64,000 nt of DNA from Pandoraea terrigena (GCF_902459705.1 NZ_CABPRU010000004.1:1-64000); one strand, 5' to 3'; counted from the stretch's first letter, positions 17,328 through 26,465 are shown. Numbers and translations: made by a program. Notes: generated from the sequence alone by a model not told the origin.

Positions 17328-18344
17328 TCACGAATGAACGGCGTTACCGCCAAGGCACTGCATCAACGACCTCGCATTGCGCTGCCCCTGATCCTCGTAA
17401 TTGTTGTTGAACACCACATACACGCGGGCGACTTCCTTGGCGATGACGCGAATCGGATCGACCAGCGCCGCCAACTCCGCGTCGCGATAGTCGTAGTTGA
17501 AGCGATCCGACGCGGCGATACGCTCACGCACATTCCACGTCGCCTGATTGCGCCCGTGCAGGCGCACGACGGCCGCGAGCGGCGTGGTCGTCGCCCAGAC
17601 CATCGGAATGCTGTTCGCGAAGCCCTGCGGCTCGTCAACGATCGTGTTGACCCAGCCCAACTCGCGCAGCCACGCCAGCGTCGCCTCGCCGTGCGCCCCG
17701 TCGAACCAGCCGCGATGACGGAACTCCGCCGCCACGCCATAGCCCTGCATTCGCTGCGCACACGCCTCGATGTGCGCGCGGCTTGCCCGATCTCCCGTCA
17801 GCCACGGCGGGAATTGAAAGTGCACCAGCCCCAGCTTCCCCGCCTGCCGCAAAGGTGCGAGCGCGTCGAGATAGCGCCGCCAGATCTCGTCCCTGAGGGC
17901 GTCGGGAATGTCCTTGTAATAGACGTTCGCGTGCGGCCCCGGCGGTAGCTCGGCCTGCAAGTCCTTCGGCAGCGCAATGCGAGGCGTCTGGTGGCCGGTG
18001 AGCAAACGGAATGCCTTGATATTGAAGACGAATGCGCACGGCGTGCGCTCGGCCCAAAGCTGCGCGTTGGACGCCGACGGCATGGCGTAGTAGCTGCTGT
18101 CGACCTCGACCATCGGAAACTGGCTCGCATAGTAGCGAAGCCGCGCTTCGGCCGACGTATGCCCAGGCGGATAGAAACGCTTGCAGGCGATCAGCGACTT
18201 ATCGGTCCACGACGCCGTGCCGACATACACATTCCGGCCGGCCGTCGCGATGCTTGCCGGGGCATCGGTGGTGTCGGTGGCGGTGGCCGCATCAGCGCCG
18301 TCGGGCGTCAGCCAATCGGCCTGCCCCGTGGTGTGCGATTTCAC
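17328..18344 (-). CDS. DUF72 (YecE) family protein
   Basis: A 338-residue TIM-barrel-like protein. The reading frame begins at GTG 18344. The YecE signature appears as YVGTASWTDKSL followed by FYPPGHTSAEARLRYYASQFPMVEVDSSYYAMPS, and RHRGWF and VVFNNNYEDQGQRNA occur toward the C-terminus. Function in cells is unknown. The first 40 residues are low-complexity (Thr, Ala, Asp-rich), so the true start could lie further in. Confidence 0.85.
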   Translation of the reverse strand: MKSHTTGQADWLTPDGADAATATDTTDAPASIATAGRNVYVGTASWTDKSLIACKRFYPPGHTSAEARLRYYASQFPMVEVDSSYYAMPSASNAQLWAERTPCAFVFNIKAFRLLTGHQTPRIALPKDLQAELPPGPHANVYYKDIPDALRDEIWRRYLDALAPLRQAGKLGLVHFQFPPWLTGDRASRAHIEACAQRMQGYGVAAEFRHRGWFDGAHGEATLAWLRELGWVNTIVDEPQGFANSIPMVWATTTPLAAVVRLHGRNQATWNVRERIAASDRFNYDYRDAELAALVDPIRVIAKEVARVYVVFNNNYEDQGQRNARSLMQCLGGNAVHS

Positions 18345-18385
18345 TCAGCTCATGCCAGATCCTCCCGTGGCGGCAAGCGTTGTGT

Positions 18386-18414
18386 TCGACGTGTTGCGCC
18401 GTGCCAGTATAGGC
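18386..18414 (+). promoter_or_regulatory. Weak sigma-70-like promoter ahead of orphan terminator
   Basis: TTCGAC at 18386-18391 and TATAGG at 18409-18414 are spaced by 17 bases. Both hexamers are imperfect. Its interest comes from the strong terminator 100 bases downstream with no gene between. Confidence 0.3.
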
Positions 18415-18420
18415 CTGGCG

Positions 18421-18548
18421 CGCACGCAAGGTATGGGGACCGGACTGGGACGAACGGGTGCGATACTGCGCGCAGATCTGATCCGGCACGCGTTCCCCGC
18501 ACCGTGCCGTTTATGCGACCCGCAGCTCACCCTGCGGGTCGCCTTTTT
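18421..18548 (+). ncRNA. Candidate small RNA with intrinsic terminator
   Basis: The plus strand between the divergent DUF72 gene and the flavin reductase remnant contains no convincing reading frame, yet carries a promoter-like element and ends in a perfect terminator at 18515-18548. A transcript of about 125 bases would result. No known RNA family is recognised. The alternative is that the terminator only insulates the downstream genes from stray transcription. Confidence 0.3.
18515..18548 (+). terminator. Strong intrinsic terminator with no gene upstream on its strand
   Basis: An 11-bp perfect stem (18515-18525 with 18532-18542, loop CTCACC) and a CTTTTT tail. The minus strand has no T-run after the stem, so the signal works on the plus strand. 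Confidence 0.85.
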
Positions 18549-18656
18549 CACGACCTGTGCTTTCGTCACGGATGCCATCGGCATGTCGCCAGCCGCGCTA
18601 TCATGGGCCGCTTGCCATCATGCCCGTCATCAAGTTACGCCTGCCGAGTGCCCGCC

Positions 18657-18776
18657 ATGACCGAACGCCTGCCCGTCGAACTCTCCAAAGCGTATCGCCT
18701 GCTCAATCACGGCCCCACCGTCATTGCCGACGGCAACTTCTTCGAAACCGGCGAAGCGTTCGAAGTCAAATCATGA
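18657..18776 (+). pseudogene. Internally deleted flavin reductase remnant
   Basis: A 39-codon frame. The first about 22 residues (MTERLPVELSKAYRLLNHGP) match the usual N-terminus of flavin reductase-like (FMN-binding split barrel) proteins of about 200 residues. The last about 16 (DGNFFETGEAF) look like the C-terminal end of the same family, where a G-x-F-x-x-T-G segment is common. The roughly 150 residues between are missing, with the frame preserved. It is therefore most likely the scar of an internal deletion. The stop overlaps the ATG of the following diguanylate cyclase gene (ATGA). Confidence 0.6.
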
Positions 18777-20080
18777 GCCACCCGCTGCCTGCATCTCATG
18801 ACGTCGACACCCCGCACGACAGCCCCGACGACATCGCCCATGACGTCGCGCAGGCCGCCCGCGCCCTCTGGCACACGAACGGCACGAACACGACAACCGG
18901 CTCAACGCCCCCGCATTTGCCAACCGGCGACGAGCGCGGCAGAATTGACGCCGTTCCAGACATTATCGATCGAGCGTCGCCATTGACGCCTCCCCGTCGC
19001 GACATGACCGCCTCCGGAGCCGACTTCCACGCCCTGCATGCGCCCGCGTCCCCGCCGAAGCATGACCCGACCTCCGACGCGCGCCTCGACGAGACTGAAC
19101 GTCTCGCGGCGCTGCGCCGTTACGAAATTCTCGATACGCCACCCGAGCCCGCGTTCGAGCGCATCGTGCATCTCGCGTCCCATGTGATCGACGTGCCAAT
19201 CTCCCTGGTCTCGCTGATCGACGAAACCCGCCAGTGGTTCAAGGCACGTCAGGGCATCGACACCGCGCAGACCCCGCGCTCGATGGCCTTCTGCGCGCAT
19301 GCCATTCTCGAGGACGACGTCCTGGTCGTGTCCGACGCCCGCGCCGACCCACGCTTCGCCGACAACCCACTGGTGACGGGCGCCCCGAACATTCGTTTCT
19401 ATGCAGGCGCGCCACTGCGCACGCCCGAAGGGCATCGGTTGGGTACCCTGTGCGTGATGGACCGCCGCCCCCGCACGCTCGACGCCGAAAAGCGCACCCT
19501 GCTCGCGGATCTGTCCGCACTCGTCGTCGACGCCCTCGAGCTGCGCCGCGTCAATCGTGTGCTGGGCGACATGGCCATGCGCGACGGCCTGACCGGCGCA
19601 CTCAATCGCCGCGCCTTCCTGGTGCAGGCCGAACGCCAGTTTTCCGCGGCCCGCGCTCAGCAGCGTCGTTTATCCGTCCTGATGCTCGACATCGACCATT
19701 TCAAGCGGATCAACGACACTTGGGGTCATGCCGTTGGCGATCGCGTCATCGTGGAGTTGACACTGATCATGCGCGCCACGCTGCGCAAGGGCACGGTGAT
19801 CGGTCGTCTGGGCGGCGAGGAATTCGCCGTGCTGTTGCCCGAGGCCGACGCACAACGCGCCGTGCAGGCCGCCGAACGCCTGCTTATCGCGATCGGCGGC
19901 GCCAGCATGCCCGGCGCCAGCGGATCCAAGGGCCTCACCGGGCCGATCCGCTTTTCTGCAAGCATCGGCATCGGCAGCCTCACCCCCGACGACGCCGAAT
20001 TCGGCAGCCTGCTGCAACGCGCCGACCGGGCGCTCTACGCCGCCAAGCAGTCCGGCCGCAATCGCGTGGCCGTGATGTGA
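18773..20080 (+). CDS. GAF-GGDEF diguanylate cyclase
   Basis: A 435-residue protein expected to make c-di-GMP. The ATG at 18773 overlaps the preceding remnant stop. The first about 100 residues are polar and low in conserved motifs, so a later start near residue 80-110 cannot be excluded. A GAF domain spans about 115-250, and the GGDEF domain about 265-430, with the active-site motif GGEEF at residues 347-351 intact. No membrane segment is seen, so it is a cytosolic sensor. It is one of four c-di-GMP genes within 13 kb. Confidence 0.85.
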   Translation: MSHPLPASHDVDTPHDSPDDIAHDVAQAARALWHTNGTNTTTGSTPPHLPTGDERGRIDAVPDIIDRASPLTPPRRDMTASGADFHALHAPASPPKHDPTSDARLDETERLAALRRYEILDTPPEPAFERIVHLASHVIDVPISLVSLIDETRQWFKARQGIDTAQTPRSMAFCAHAILEDDVLVVSDARADPRFADNPLVTGAPNIRFYAGAPLRTPEGHRLGTLCVMDRRPRTLDAEKRTLLADLSALVVDALELRRVNRVLGDMAMRDGLTGALNRRAFLVQAERQFSAARAQQRRLSVLMLDIDHFKRINDTWGHAVGDRVIVELTLIMRATLRKGTVIGRLGGEEFAVLLPEADAQRAVQAAERLLIAIGGASMPGASGSKGLTGPIRFSASIGIGSLTPDDAEFGSLLQRADRALYAAKQSGRNRVAVM

Positions 20081-20113
20081 CCCTCCTGAGCGACTGACAA
20101 CAACAACAACACC

Positions 20114-20695
<582 letters not shown>

Positions 20696-20779
20696 CGCGG
20701 CGCGCGTGGGCGGCCGTCATACGCTCACCCGCGGTGGCAGTCGACGCGCATCGGGTTTTTACGTAGTATCCGCTCCATC

Positions 20780-20998
20780 ATGCAAAACGTAACCTTTGAA
20801 CTGACAGGCGAATTCGTCGCCCTGAACGACTTGCTCAAGCTCACCGGCCTTGTGGATTCGGGCGGTGCCGGCAAAGTGATGGTGGCCAGTGGCGCGGTCA
20901 GCGTCGACGGCCAGCGCGAGACTCGCAAGACCTGCAAGATCCGCGCCGGTCAGACGGTTTCGGTCGACGGAGTGCGCATTCGCGTCATATCGGCTTGA
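20780..20998 (+). CDS. S4 domain RNA-binding protein (YbcJ-like)
   Basis: A 72-residue protein made almost entirely of an S4 fold (FVALNDLLKLTGLVDSGGAG, then KVMVASGAVSVDGQ). It matches small stand-alone S4 proteins of the YbcJ group, which bind RNA, perhaps during ribosome biogenesis. It has its own upstream gap of 84 bases and no partner. Confidence 0.88.
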   Translation: MQNVTFELTGEFVALNDLLKLTGLVDSGGAGKVMVASGAVSVDGQRETRKTCKIRAGQTVSVDGVRIRVISA

Positions 20999-21196
20999 GG
21001 TCCGCCGAGGCCGCCCAGGCGCTCACTGCACGCCAACGCAATCTCTTACTGCCCGGAACGGCGTCGACGTGTCGCGCCCCCCGGTTTTTCCCACGTGAGC
21101 CTGCCCCCGCAGGTCGCTATACTTGAAAGCGATTCTGGCGTGTCAGCCCAAGTCACACCCGACAATGTCCACAGGACGTCCGAGGAGGCCGTTGCG

Positions 21197-23827
21197 ATGG
21201 TCGTACCCGGTTCACCGTCCGTCACCGGCGCCGCGCCGGGGCGCGAAGCGCTGCTCGCTGCGCTCGACCATTCGCTGGGCATGCTCACGCTTACGCCCGA
21301 TGGCATCGTCGTCGATGTCAACGACAAGCTGCTCGGCATGTTCGGTTACGCGCGCGCCGACCTGCTCGGCCAGTCGCACGCCCTGCTGTGCGACCCCGCC
21401 GACCCCACATGCGGCAACGCCCTCGCCAAAGTCATCAGCACCCACCGCTCGCACACCGGGCAAGTCCGCCGGCGTCGCCGCGACGGTAGCCCGATCTGGC
21501 TCGAAGCCACCTACAATCCCGTCATCGACGACGATGGCAAGCTCGCTTTCGTCATCAAACTCGCGGTTGACGTGACGGCGCACGCGGAGCGTCAGGCGGC
21601 CGACAACGCCCGCCTGCATCTGCTCTCGCTCGGCGTCGACGAGACCGACAACGCTGTGCTCATCACCGACGCACAGGGTTGCGTGTGCTATGTCAATGCG
21701 GGGTTCACGCGCATGTTCGGCTACGCCGCGAACGAGCTCGTCGGCCAGTCAGCCAACGTCCCGTCGGACGAGACACCGGTGGGTCAGTTCGCCGATAACG
21801 CGTGCGCGGTTGATGTCAAAGCGGCCCTCGCGCTCTACCTCGTTTCCGCCCGCGACGGCCGCAGTTGCCATAGCGAAGTGCTCGTGCGCACGGCGCAGCG
21901 CCAGCCGCTTTGGGTGTCCGTGGTGACGAACCCGATTCTCGACGCAAACGGCAAGCTCATCAACGCCGTAGTGCTGTTCACGGACATCACGCAATCGAAG
22001 ATTCAGGAAGTGTTGCAACACAAGGCGCTCGCCGCGATGGTGCGCGATGCCCCCCTCGCCGAGGTGCTCACGCTCATCTGCCGCGAACTGGAGCAGATTG
22101 CCCCCGAGGTCGTGGCCTCGGTGGTGCGGGTCGATGCCGAAGGCCGGCTGCGTCCGCAGGCAGGGCCAAGCCTGCCTGCGCAGTATCACAAGCGCATCGA
22201 CGGCCTGGCCATCGGCCCGAACGTGGGCACGTGTGGCACGGCAGCGTTCCTGGCGCGCCCGGTGATCGTGACCGACATTGCCCACGACCCGCGTTGGGCC
22301 GATTTCCGCGACATGGCGGCCGAATTCGGACTGGCTGCGTCGTGGGCCATGCCCATCATCGCGAACGATGGGCGAGTGCTCGGGGTGCTCGGTTTCTATT
22401 ACCGCACGCCGCGCAGCCCGGACGCCCTGCATGAACGGCTCGTCGACGTCTGCGTGCATCTGTGCAAGCTGGCCTTCGAGCGCGACGAGTCGCGCACGCG
22501 CATTCGTCAACTGGCGTTCTCGGACAACCTCACCGGCCTGCCCAATCGAAGCATGCTTGGCGTGCTCGCGGCGCAGGCGATCGCCAGCGCCGCGGAGTTG
22601 AACGCGCGCATGGCCGTCATCTTCATCGATCTGGATCGCTTCAAGCAGGTCAACGATTCGCTCGGCCACCTGGCAGGCGATGCCTTGTTGCGCACGATCG
22701 CCCAGCGTCTGCGGCGCTCGCTGCGCGGCGCCGATATCGTCGCGCGCCTGTCTGGCGACGAGTTCGTGGCCATGCTCACCGAGTGCGACCCCGAGCGGCT
22801 CGATATTGCCCTCGAGCGCATGCGCAGCGCATTGCGTGCGCCGTGCCAGATCGACGGCGTGACGCTTACGCCGTCGGGCAGCTTCGGCATCAGCCTGTAT
22901 CCGAATCACGGCAAGGAATTCGACATCCTGCTGCAGCGTGCCGACATGGCGATGTACCAGGCGAAGATGACCAGCCCGGGCAGCGTGCGTATTTATCACG
23001 AAGACATGAACCTCCAGGCGCAGGAGCGGCTCGAGCTGGAGACCGCCATGCGCGACGCCCTGCGCCACGGCAAGCTCCAGCTTTTCTATCAGCCGCAGAT
23101 CGACCTGTCCGACGACTCGGTCTACGGTGCCGAGGCGCTGACGCGCTGGACGCATCCGCAATACGGCGACGTGTCGCCGTCGCGCTTCATATCACTGGCG
23201 GAGGAATGCGGCCTGATCGGAGAGCTGGGCACCTGGACGCTGCGCGAGTCATGCCGGCAATTGGCGGATTGGCGCCGACGAGGCGTCGGCATTGGCAACG
23301 TGTCGGTCAACCTGTCGCCGACGAACTTCCACGATCACGATCTGCCCCGCACGATTGCCGACGCACTGGCCGATCACGATCTCCCACCGTCGTGCCTGGC
23401 CATCGAAATCACGGAAAGCGTGTTGATGGACCACAATCCGAGCACGCTGCGCATCATCGAGGAAGTCCACGGCATGGGCGTCCGTCTGTCGATGGACGAC
23501 TTCGGCACCGGCTACTCGAGTCTTGGCTATCTGCGCCGGCTGCCGGTCTCGGAGCTGAAGCTCGACCGCAGCTTCGTGCATGACATCGCCCTCGACGAAA
23601 CGGTGCGGGCACTGACCAACGCCATCATCAGTATCGGTCGTAACCTGCGTCTTACCGTTGTCGCGGAAGGGGTAGAGGACGAAGCCCAGCGAGCACTGCT
23701 CGTCGCCCAGGGGTATCGCGTGGCACAGGGGTATCTATTCTCCCCCGCCCGGTCGGCCGTTGACCTCGAACACTGGCTCGAACAATGGTTGGCACGGCAA
23801 CCCTCATCGAACGCCATTCCGTCCTGA
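21197..23827 (+). CDS. PAS-PAS-GAF-GGDEF-EAL c-di-GMP signalling protein
   Basis: An 876-residue protein. ATG 21197 follows GAGGAGG and is preferred to GTG 21095. Two PAS domains lie at about 15-145 and 150-270, a GAF domain at about 285-430, GGDEF at about 440-605 and EAL at about 620-870. The cyclase motif reads SGDEF (519-523), a variant that may or may not be active. The phosphodiesterase residues are intact: EAL at 646-648, ITES, DDFGTGYSS and VVAEGVE. It probably degrades c-di-GMP in response to a small ligand or redox signal. Confidence 0.9.
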   Translation: MVVPGSPSVTGAAPGREALLAALDHSLGMLTLTPDGIVVDVNDKLLGMFGYARADLLGQSHALLCDPADPTCGNALAKVISTHRSHTGQVRRRRRDGSPIWLEATYNPVIDDDGKLAFVIKLAVDVTAHAERQAADNARLHLLSLGVDETDNAVLITDAQGCVCYVNAGFTRMFGYAANELVGQSANVPSDETPVGQFADNACAVDVKAALALYLVSARDGRSCHSEVLVRTAQRQPLWVSVVTNPILDANGKLINAVVLFTDITQSKIQEVLQHKALAAMVRDAPLAEVLTLICRELEQIAPEVVASVVRVDAEGRLRPQAGPSLPAQYHKRIDGLAIGPNVGTCGTAAFLARPVIVTDIAHDPRWADFRDMAAEFGLAASWAMPIIANDGRVLGVLGFYYRTPRSPDALHERLVDVCVHLCKLAFERDESRTRIRQLAFSDNLTGLPNRSMLGVLAAQAIASAAELNARMAVIFIDLDRFKQVNDSLGHLAGDALLRTIAQRLRRSLRGADIVARLSGDEFVAMLTECDPERLDIALERMRSALRAPCQIDGVTLTPSGSFGISLYPNHGKEFDILLQRADMAMYQAKMTSPGSVRIYHEDMNLQAQERLELETAMRDALRHGKLQLFYQPQIDLSDDSVYGAEALTRWTHPQYGDVSPSRFISLAEECGLIGELGTWTLRESCRQLADWRRRGVGIGNVSVNLSPTNFHDHDLPRTIADALADHDLPPSCLAIEITESVLMDHNPSTLRIIEEVHGMGVRLSMDDFGTGYSSLGYLRRLPVSELKLDRSFVHDIALDETVRALTNAIISIGRNLRLTVVAEGVEDEAQRALLVAQGYRVAQGYLFSPARSAVDLEHWLEQWLARQPSSNAIPS

Positions 23828-23870
23828 AACATCCTGAAGGGTCTAGGAACGTTCGGAATCATCGCGAATC

Positions 23871-24102
23871 ATGGCGCGAGACCCAGCTCCATCTGATGCA
23901 GCGCCGTCTCGATGGCCTGGCTTTGCTCGGCGTCGAGCGCATCGGCGGCAATGCTTGTCTCGCGGCGGTAGATCATCTCGCCATAGATGTTGGCCAGTGC
24001 ACGCGCCGACTGACATAACGACCAGTGGCTGTCGGCGGCCTGGCGGCCAGTCCAGTAGTTGATCGCCTGCTCGATTTCGGCGATGGAGTAGTTGGCTTTC
24101 AT
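23871..24102 (-). CDS. DUF3717-like small protein under a LexA box
   Basis: A 77-residue protein beginning MKANYSIAEIEQAINYW, a pattern I associate with DUF3717. It is predicted to be helical and has no membrane segment or signal peptide. The function of the family is unknown. A near-consensus LexA box lies 32 bases upstream and covers a TATAAT -10 element, so the gene should be repressed until DNA damage. It converges with the PAS-GGDEF-EAL gene. Confidence 0.82.
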
Positions 24103-24131
24103 GAAAGAGTATGTCTCGCCGTGAAGTGGAA

Positions 24132-24150
24132 TACTGTGATTATATACAGT
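24132..24150 (-). promoter_or_regulatory. LexA (SOS) box overlapping a -10 element
   Basis: TACTGTGATTATATACAGT is a CTG-N10-CAG palindrome (CTG 24134-24136, CAG 24147-24149). On the minus strand it contains TATAAT, with TTCACC 18 bases upstream as a -35. LexA bound here would sit on the promoter of the DUF3717-like gene. Confidence 0.82.
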
Positions 24151-24495
24151 GGCAAAAAAATCGGTGAATTGCCCATGTCATGTCCGGGATAGGTCCGGAT
24201 CCGCCATGCGTCGATTCGTCGATTCTCAGGCGCACGTTTCGGAACTGCAACACTTGACGTGCGGCCATCCGCGCAAACGCTTCATCGCAACCTCCACAAT
24301 CCCCGAGGAATCATCCACTTATCGATTCCGGCACGATATTGGCTTCAGGATCGTGAAAACGCCGCGCAGCCGCTTGCGATGCTCGCCCTGCGCGCCCCAA
24401 CGATCGCCCCGACGGAGCGCGCCATGCCCCCGAGACACACCAGGCCAAGAGTCCCGCCCACGTTGCATCCGGCTTTGCCGCCCGCGGTTCGTCAC
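24151..24495. other. Gap without a recognised gene
   Basis: Between the LexA box and the putative exported protein. Open frames exist on both strands but have no ribosome site or recognisable content; the possible upstream extension of the next gene (from 24259 or 24424) lies here. I see no repeats or clear terminators. Confidence 0.4.
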
Positions 24496-24897
24496 ATGGC
24501 CTCGCGTCGCGTCGGCCTGTTCCTGCTCAGCGTGCTGATCGCGTGCATTGCACCCCGGGTCCACGCCCAAGCCTTGCCGCCGGCCGCGACACCCGCCGAT
24601 CCCTTTCATCAGCCGTGTGTTGCCGTGCGCGCCTCGCCGGAAGCCTCCATGCCGGGCGGGCGCGGCACGCGTCGCGGCCTGGCCGTCCCGCGCCGGGTCG
24701 TGAAGACACCGGCCGCCGGGCGCGTCGTTCGAAAAGAATACGTCGACCTCGACAACCGCTGTGCGACACCGCCTGCATTCGCGCCGATGCGTGACGTCGA
24801 CTCAACCTCCATCTGGCATGTGGACGCCCCCGCAGGCGACATGCACGCGACCGCAAAGCCGTCCGCGACACGTGCCTTGCACGGTCGCACGTCCTGA
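24496..24897 (+). CDS. Putative exported protein of unknown function
   Basis: A 133-residue frame from ATG 24496. It opens with a good signal peptide (MASRRVGLFLLSVLIACIA, then PRVHAQA as a likely cleavage site). The mature part is Pro, Ala and Arg-rich with two Cys (QPCVAV and NRCATP), which could form a disulfide. No family is recognised. In-frame ATGs at 24259 and 24424 exist but would bury the signal peptide. Because this stretch is GC-rich, chance coding cannot be excluded; the signal peptide is the main support. Confidence 0.5.
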   Translation: MASRRVGLFLLSVLIACIAPRVHAQALPPAATPADPFHQPCVAVRASPEASMPGGRGTRRGLAVPRRVVKTPAAGRVVRKEYVDLDNRCATPPAFAPMRDVDSTSIWHVDAPAGDMHATAKPSATRALHGRTS

Positions 24898-24975
24898 GCA
24901 GCACAGCACGACGTTTGCTATCCTGCGTCTTTCGCACGCCTTCGTCGTTGCGCCCCCAGAGTTTCCGGAATCTCA

Positions 24976-25311
24976 ATGCCCGCCAATCCCCCCAACCGGC
25001 CTGACACGCCCGACACGTCCTACGCCTCCGACAAGCCCCGCAGCGCCAAACCTTCGCCCGTCGGTGCCATGCCGCCACCGGGCGCGCTGCCGCTCGCCTG
25101 GATCGGGTTGCTGGCCGCTGCCGCCTGGGTGCTCAAGAGCCCACATCCTACCTGGGCCGTCGGTGTGATGTGTCTTTGCGCCGGTCTGATTTCGTCGTTC
25201 GGCGCGCGTCGCCGCGGCCGTGGGCCATGGCCCGCCTTCTTCACGGGCCTGCTCCCGGTCGGCGTCGCGCTGTTCTTCGCGCTGCTGATGCTGCGCCCGC
25301 TGCTTCGGTGA
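24976..25311 (+). CDS. Small predicted membrane protein
   Basis: A 111-residue protein with a polar, Pro-rich N-terminus of about 30 residues and three hydrophobic segments (PLAWIGLLAAAAWVL, AVGVMCLCAGLISSFGA, and FFTGLLPVGVALFFALLML). A GARRRGRGPWPAF segment sits between the second and third. It is similar in layout to small conserved inner-membrane proteins of Burkholderiaceae, with no known function. Confidence 0.65.
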   Translation: MPANPPNRPDTPDTSYASDKPRSAKPSPVGAMPPPGALPLAWIGLLAAAAWVLKSPHPTWAVGVMCLCAGLISSFGARRRGRGPWPAFFTGLLPVGVALFFALLMLRPLLR

Positions 25312-25389
25312 GGATGCAGCGTCGGTTCGTGTCACCCTCCGGTGCCGACCGGCGTCCCGCATCCCGACGCTTGTCCAGCGCTCGACGAG

Positions 25390-25427
25390 TTACCCACAGG
25401 TTCTGTGGATAACCCACTGGATAACCG
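25390..25427. promoter_or_regulatory. DnaA-box cluster forming a hairpin
   Basis: TGTGGATAA at 25404-25412 is the exact complement of the perfect DnaA box TTATCCACA. TTACCCACA at 25390-25398 is a one-mismatch box in the other orientation, and the two form an inverted pair (CCACAG-GTT-CTGTGG). A weaker box (CTGGATAA) follows at 25418. This is not an origin by gene content; DnaA-dependent regulation or titration is possible. Confidence 0.5.
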
Positions 25428-25437
25428 GGCATGTGAG

Positions 25438-25527
25438 CGCTGAAACGCCCGTCATTACAAGGTGTCAAGAGGATTGCCCGTTTCAGCGTCAGCCTTGGAT
25501 AAATTTTTTAAGCTTGACGTTTCAGCG
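25438..25527. repeat. Three copies of CGTTTCAGCG
   Basis: CGTTTCAGCG occurs at 25479-25488 and 25518-25527 on the plus strand and at 25438-25447 in inverted orientation. Spacings are 31 and 29 bases, about three helical turns. The last copy follows an AT-rich stretch with AAATTTTTTAAG. The pattern resembles operator sites; the binding protein is unknown. Confidence 0.5.
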
Positions 25528-25638
25528 TGCTTCTGTACGCACGCGTTACGCTGCGTCATGCCTTTGACGTGACGCAAACCCTTGGGAAATCACGCGGCGG
25601 TTCGCGCGAAAAGCGAGGGCTGCGCGCCGATGGGAGGG

Positions 25639-25667
25639 TTCGCAGCGCAAGGGAATCAGCCTATGAT
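25639..25667 (+). promoter_or_regulatory. Sigma-70-like promoter of the 25768 gene
   Basis: TTCGCA (25639-25644) and TATGAT (25662-25667) are spaced by 17 bases. The predicted leader of about 95 bases contains a GGATCC-TCGCA-GGATCC hairpin at 25701-25717. Confidence 0.5.
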
Positions 25668-25767
25668 GGAATCGTGCGATACCTCGCCATGCATGACCAG
25701 GGATCCTCGCAGGATCCGCGGTTCAGCGGCCGCTTCGCTTTTCAGTAACCTAGGGAGAACGTCTCGT

Positions 25768-26079
25768 ATGACCCAATCCGACAAACCGTCCGTTACCTCT
25801 GCCCCGTCGCCCGCCGACGCGTCCGCGACCGAAGCGGAGCGCGTCCATCTGGACGACCTGCTCGCGCGTCACTCGGTCACGGAAACGGTCGACCGCGCAT
25901 CCGTCATCGACTTGATCAACGCATTGCGCTCGCCGGATGTCAAAACAGCGGAAGACCGTGATCGGGTCGTCAAGGGAAGTCGCTTATGGCGCGAGGTATC
26001 CCATCGCGACACCGCGATTTCGCTGCTCAACTCGCTCGCGCAGATGGCGCCGATCTTCCTGAACCAGATTCACTGGTAA
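25768..26079 (+). CDS. Conserved protein of unknown function
   Basis: A 103-residue soluble protein. ATG 25768 follows AGGGAGA; longer frames upstream are not convincing. The first 28 residues are Ser, Ala and Pro-rich and probably disordered. The rest is helical with well-conserved-looking motifs (TVDRASVIDLINALRSPDVKT and RDTAISLLNSLAQMAPIFL). It has no Cys, signal peptide or membrane segment. The promoter and hairpin upstream suggest it is independently regulated. Confidence 0.7.
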   Translation: MTQSDKPSVTSAPSPADASATEAERVHLDDLLARHSVTETVDRASVIDLINALRSPDVKTAEDRDRVVKGSRLWREVSHRDTAISLLNSLAQMAPIFLNQIHW

Positions 26080-26270
26080 CCTCTGTCGCGCCGGTCGTGG
26101 CCGGCGTGCCCCCTTCCTGCGTCCGTCCCTCTCTGATTCGCGCACCTGCCGCACCCATCCATTGATCTGGATTAACGTTGCATGTGGACACGCCCGCCAG
26201 CAAGCCGGACGTCGGGCTGCGCTTGCCTTACAATGCGGATCGCGCAAGTTATCCCTGTTGACCCGACATC

Positions 26271-26465
26271 ATGACGACCACGCTGGACACCTCCACCGAA
26301 TTCAAGCGCTGGATCTGCCTGATCTGCGGCTGGATCTACAACGAAGCCGAAGGCGCGCCGAACGACGGACTCGCCCCCGGCACGCGCTGGGTCGACGTGC
26401 CCGCCGACTGGCGCTGCCCGGAATGCGACGTCGCAAAGGGCGATTTCGCGCTGTCGGAGTTCTGA
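26271..26465 (+). CDS. Rubredoxin
   Basis: A 64-residue electron carrier. The two iron-binding knuckles are C-L-I-C-G (about residues 16-20) and C-P-E-C-D (about 49-53), with the usual W-I-Y-N and P-x-D-W-x-C-P context. A ten-residue N-terminal extension precedes the fold. It stands alone; its partner reductase or oxidase is not in this window. Confidence 0.93.
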   Translation: MTTTLDTSTEFKRWICLICGWIYNEAEGAPNDGLAPGTRWVDVPADWRCPECDVAKGDFALSEF

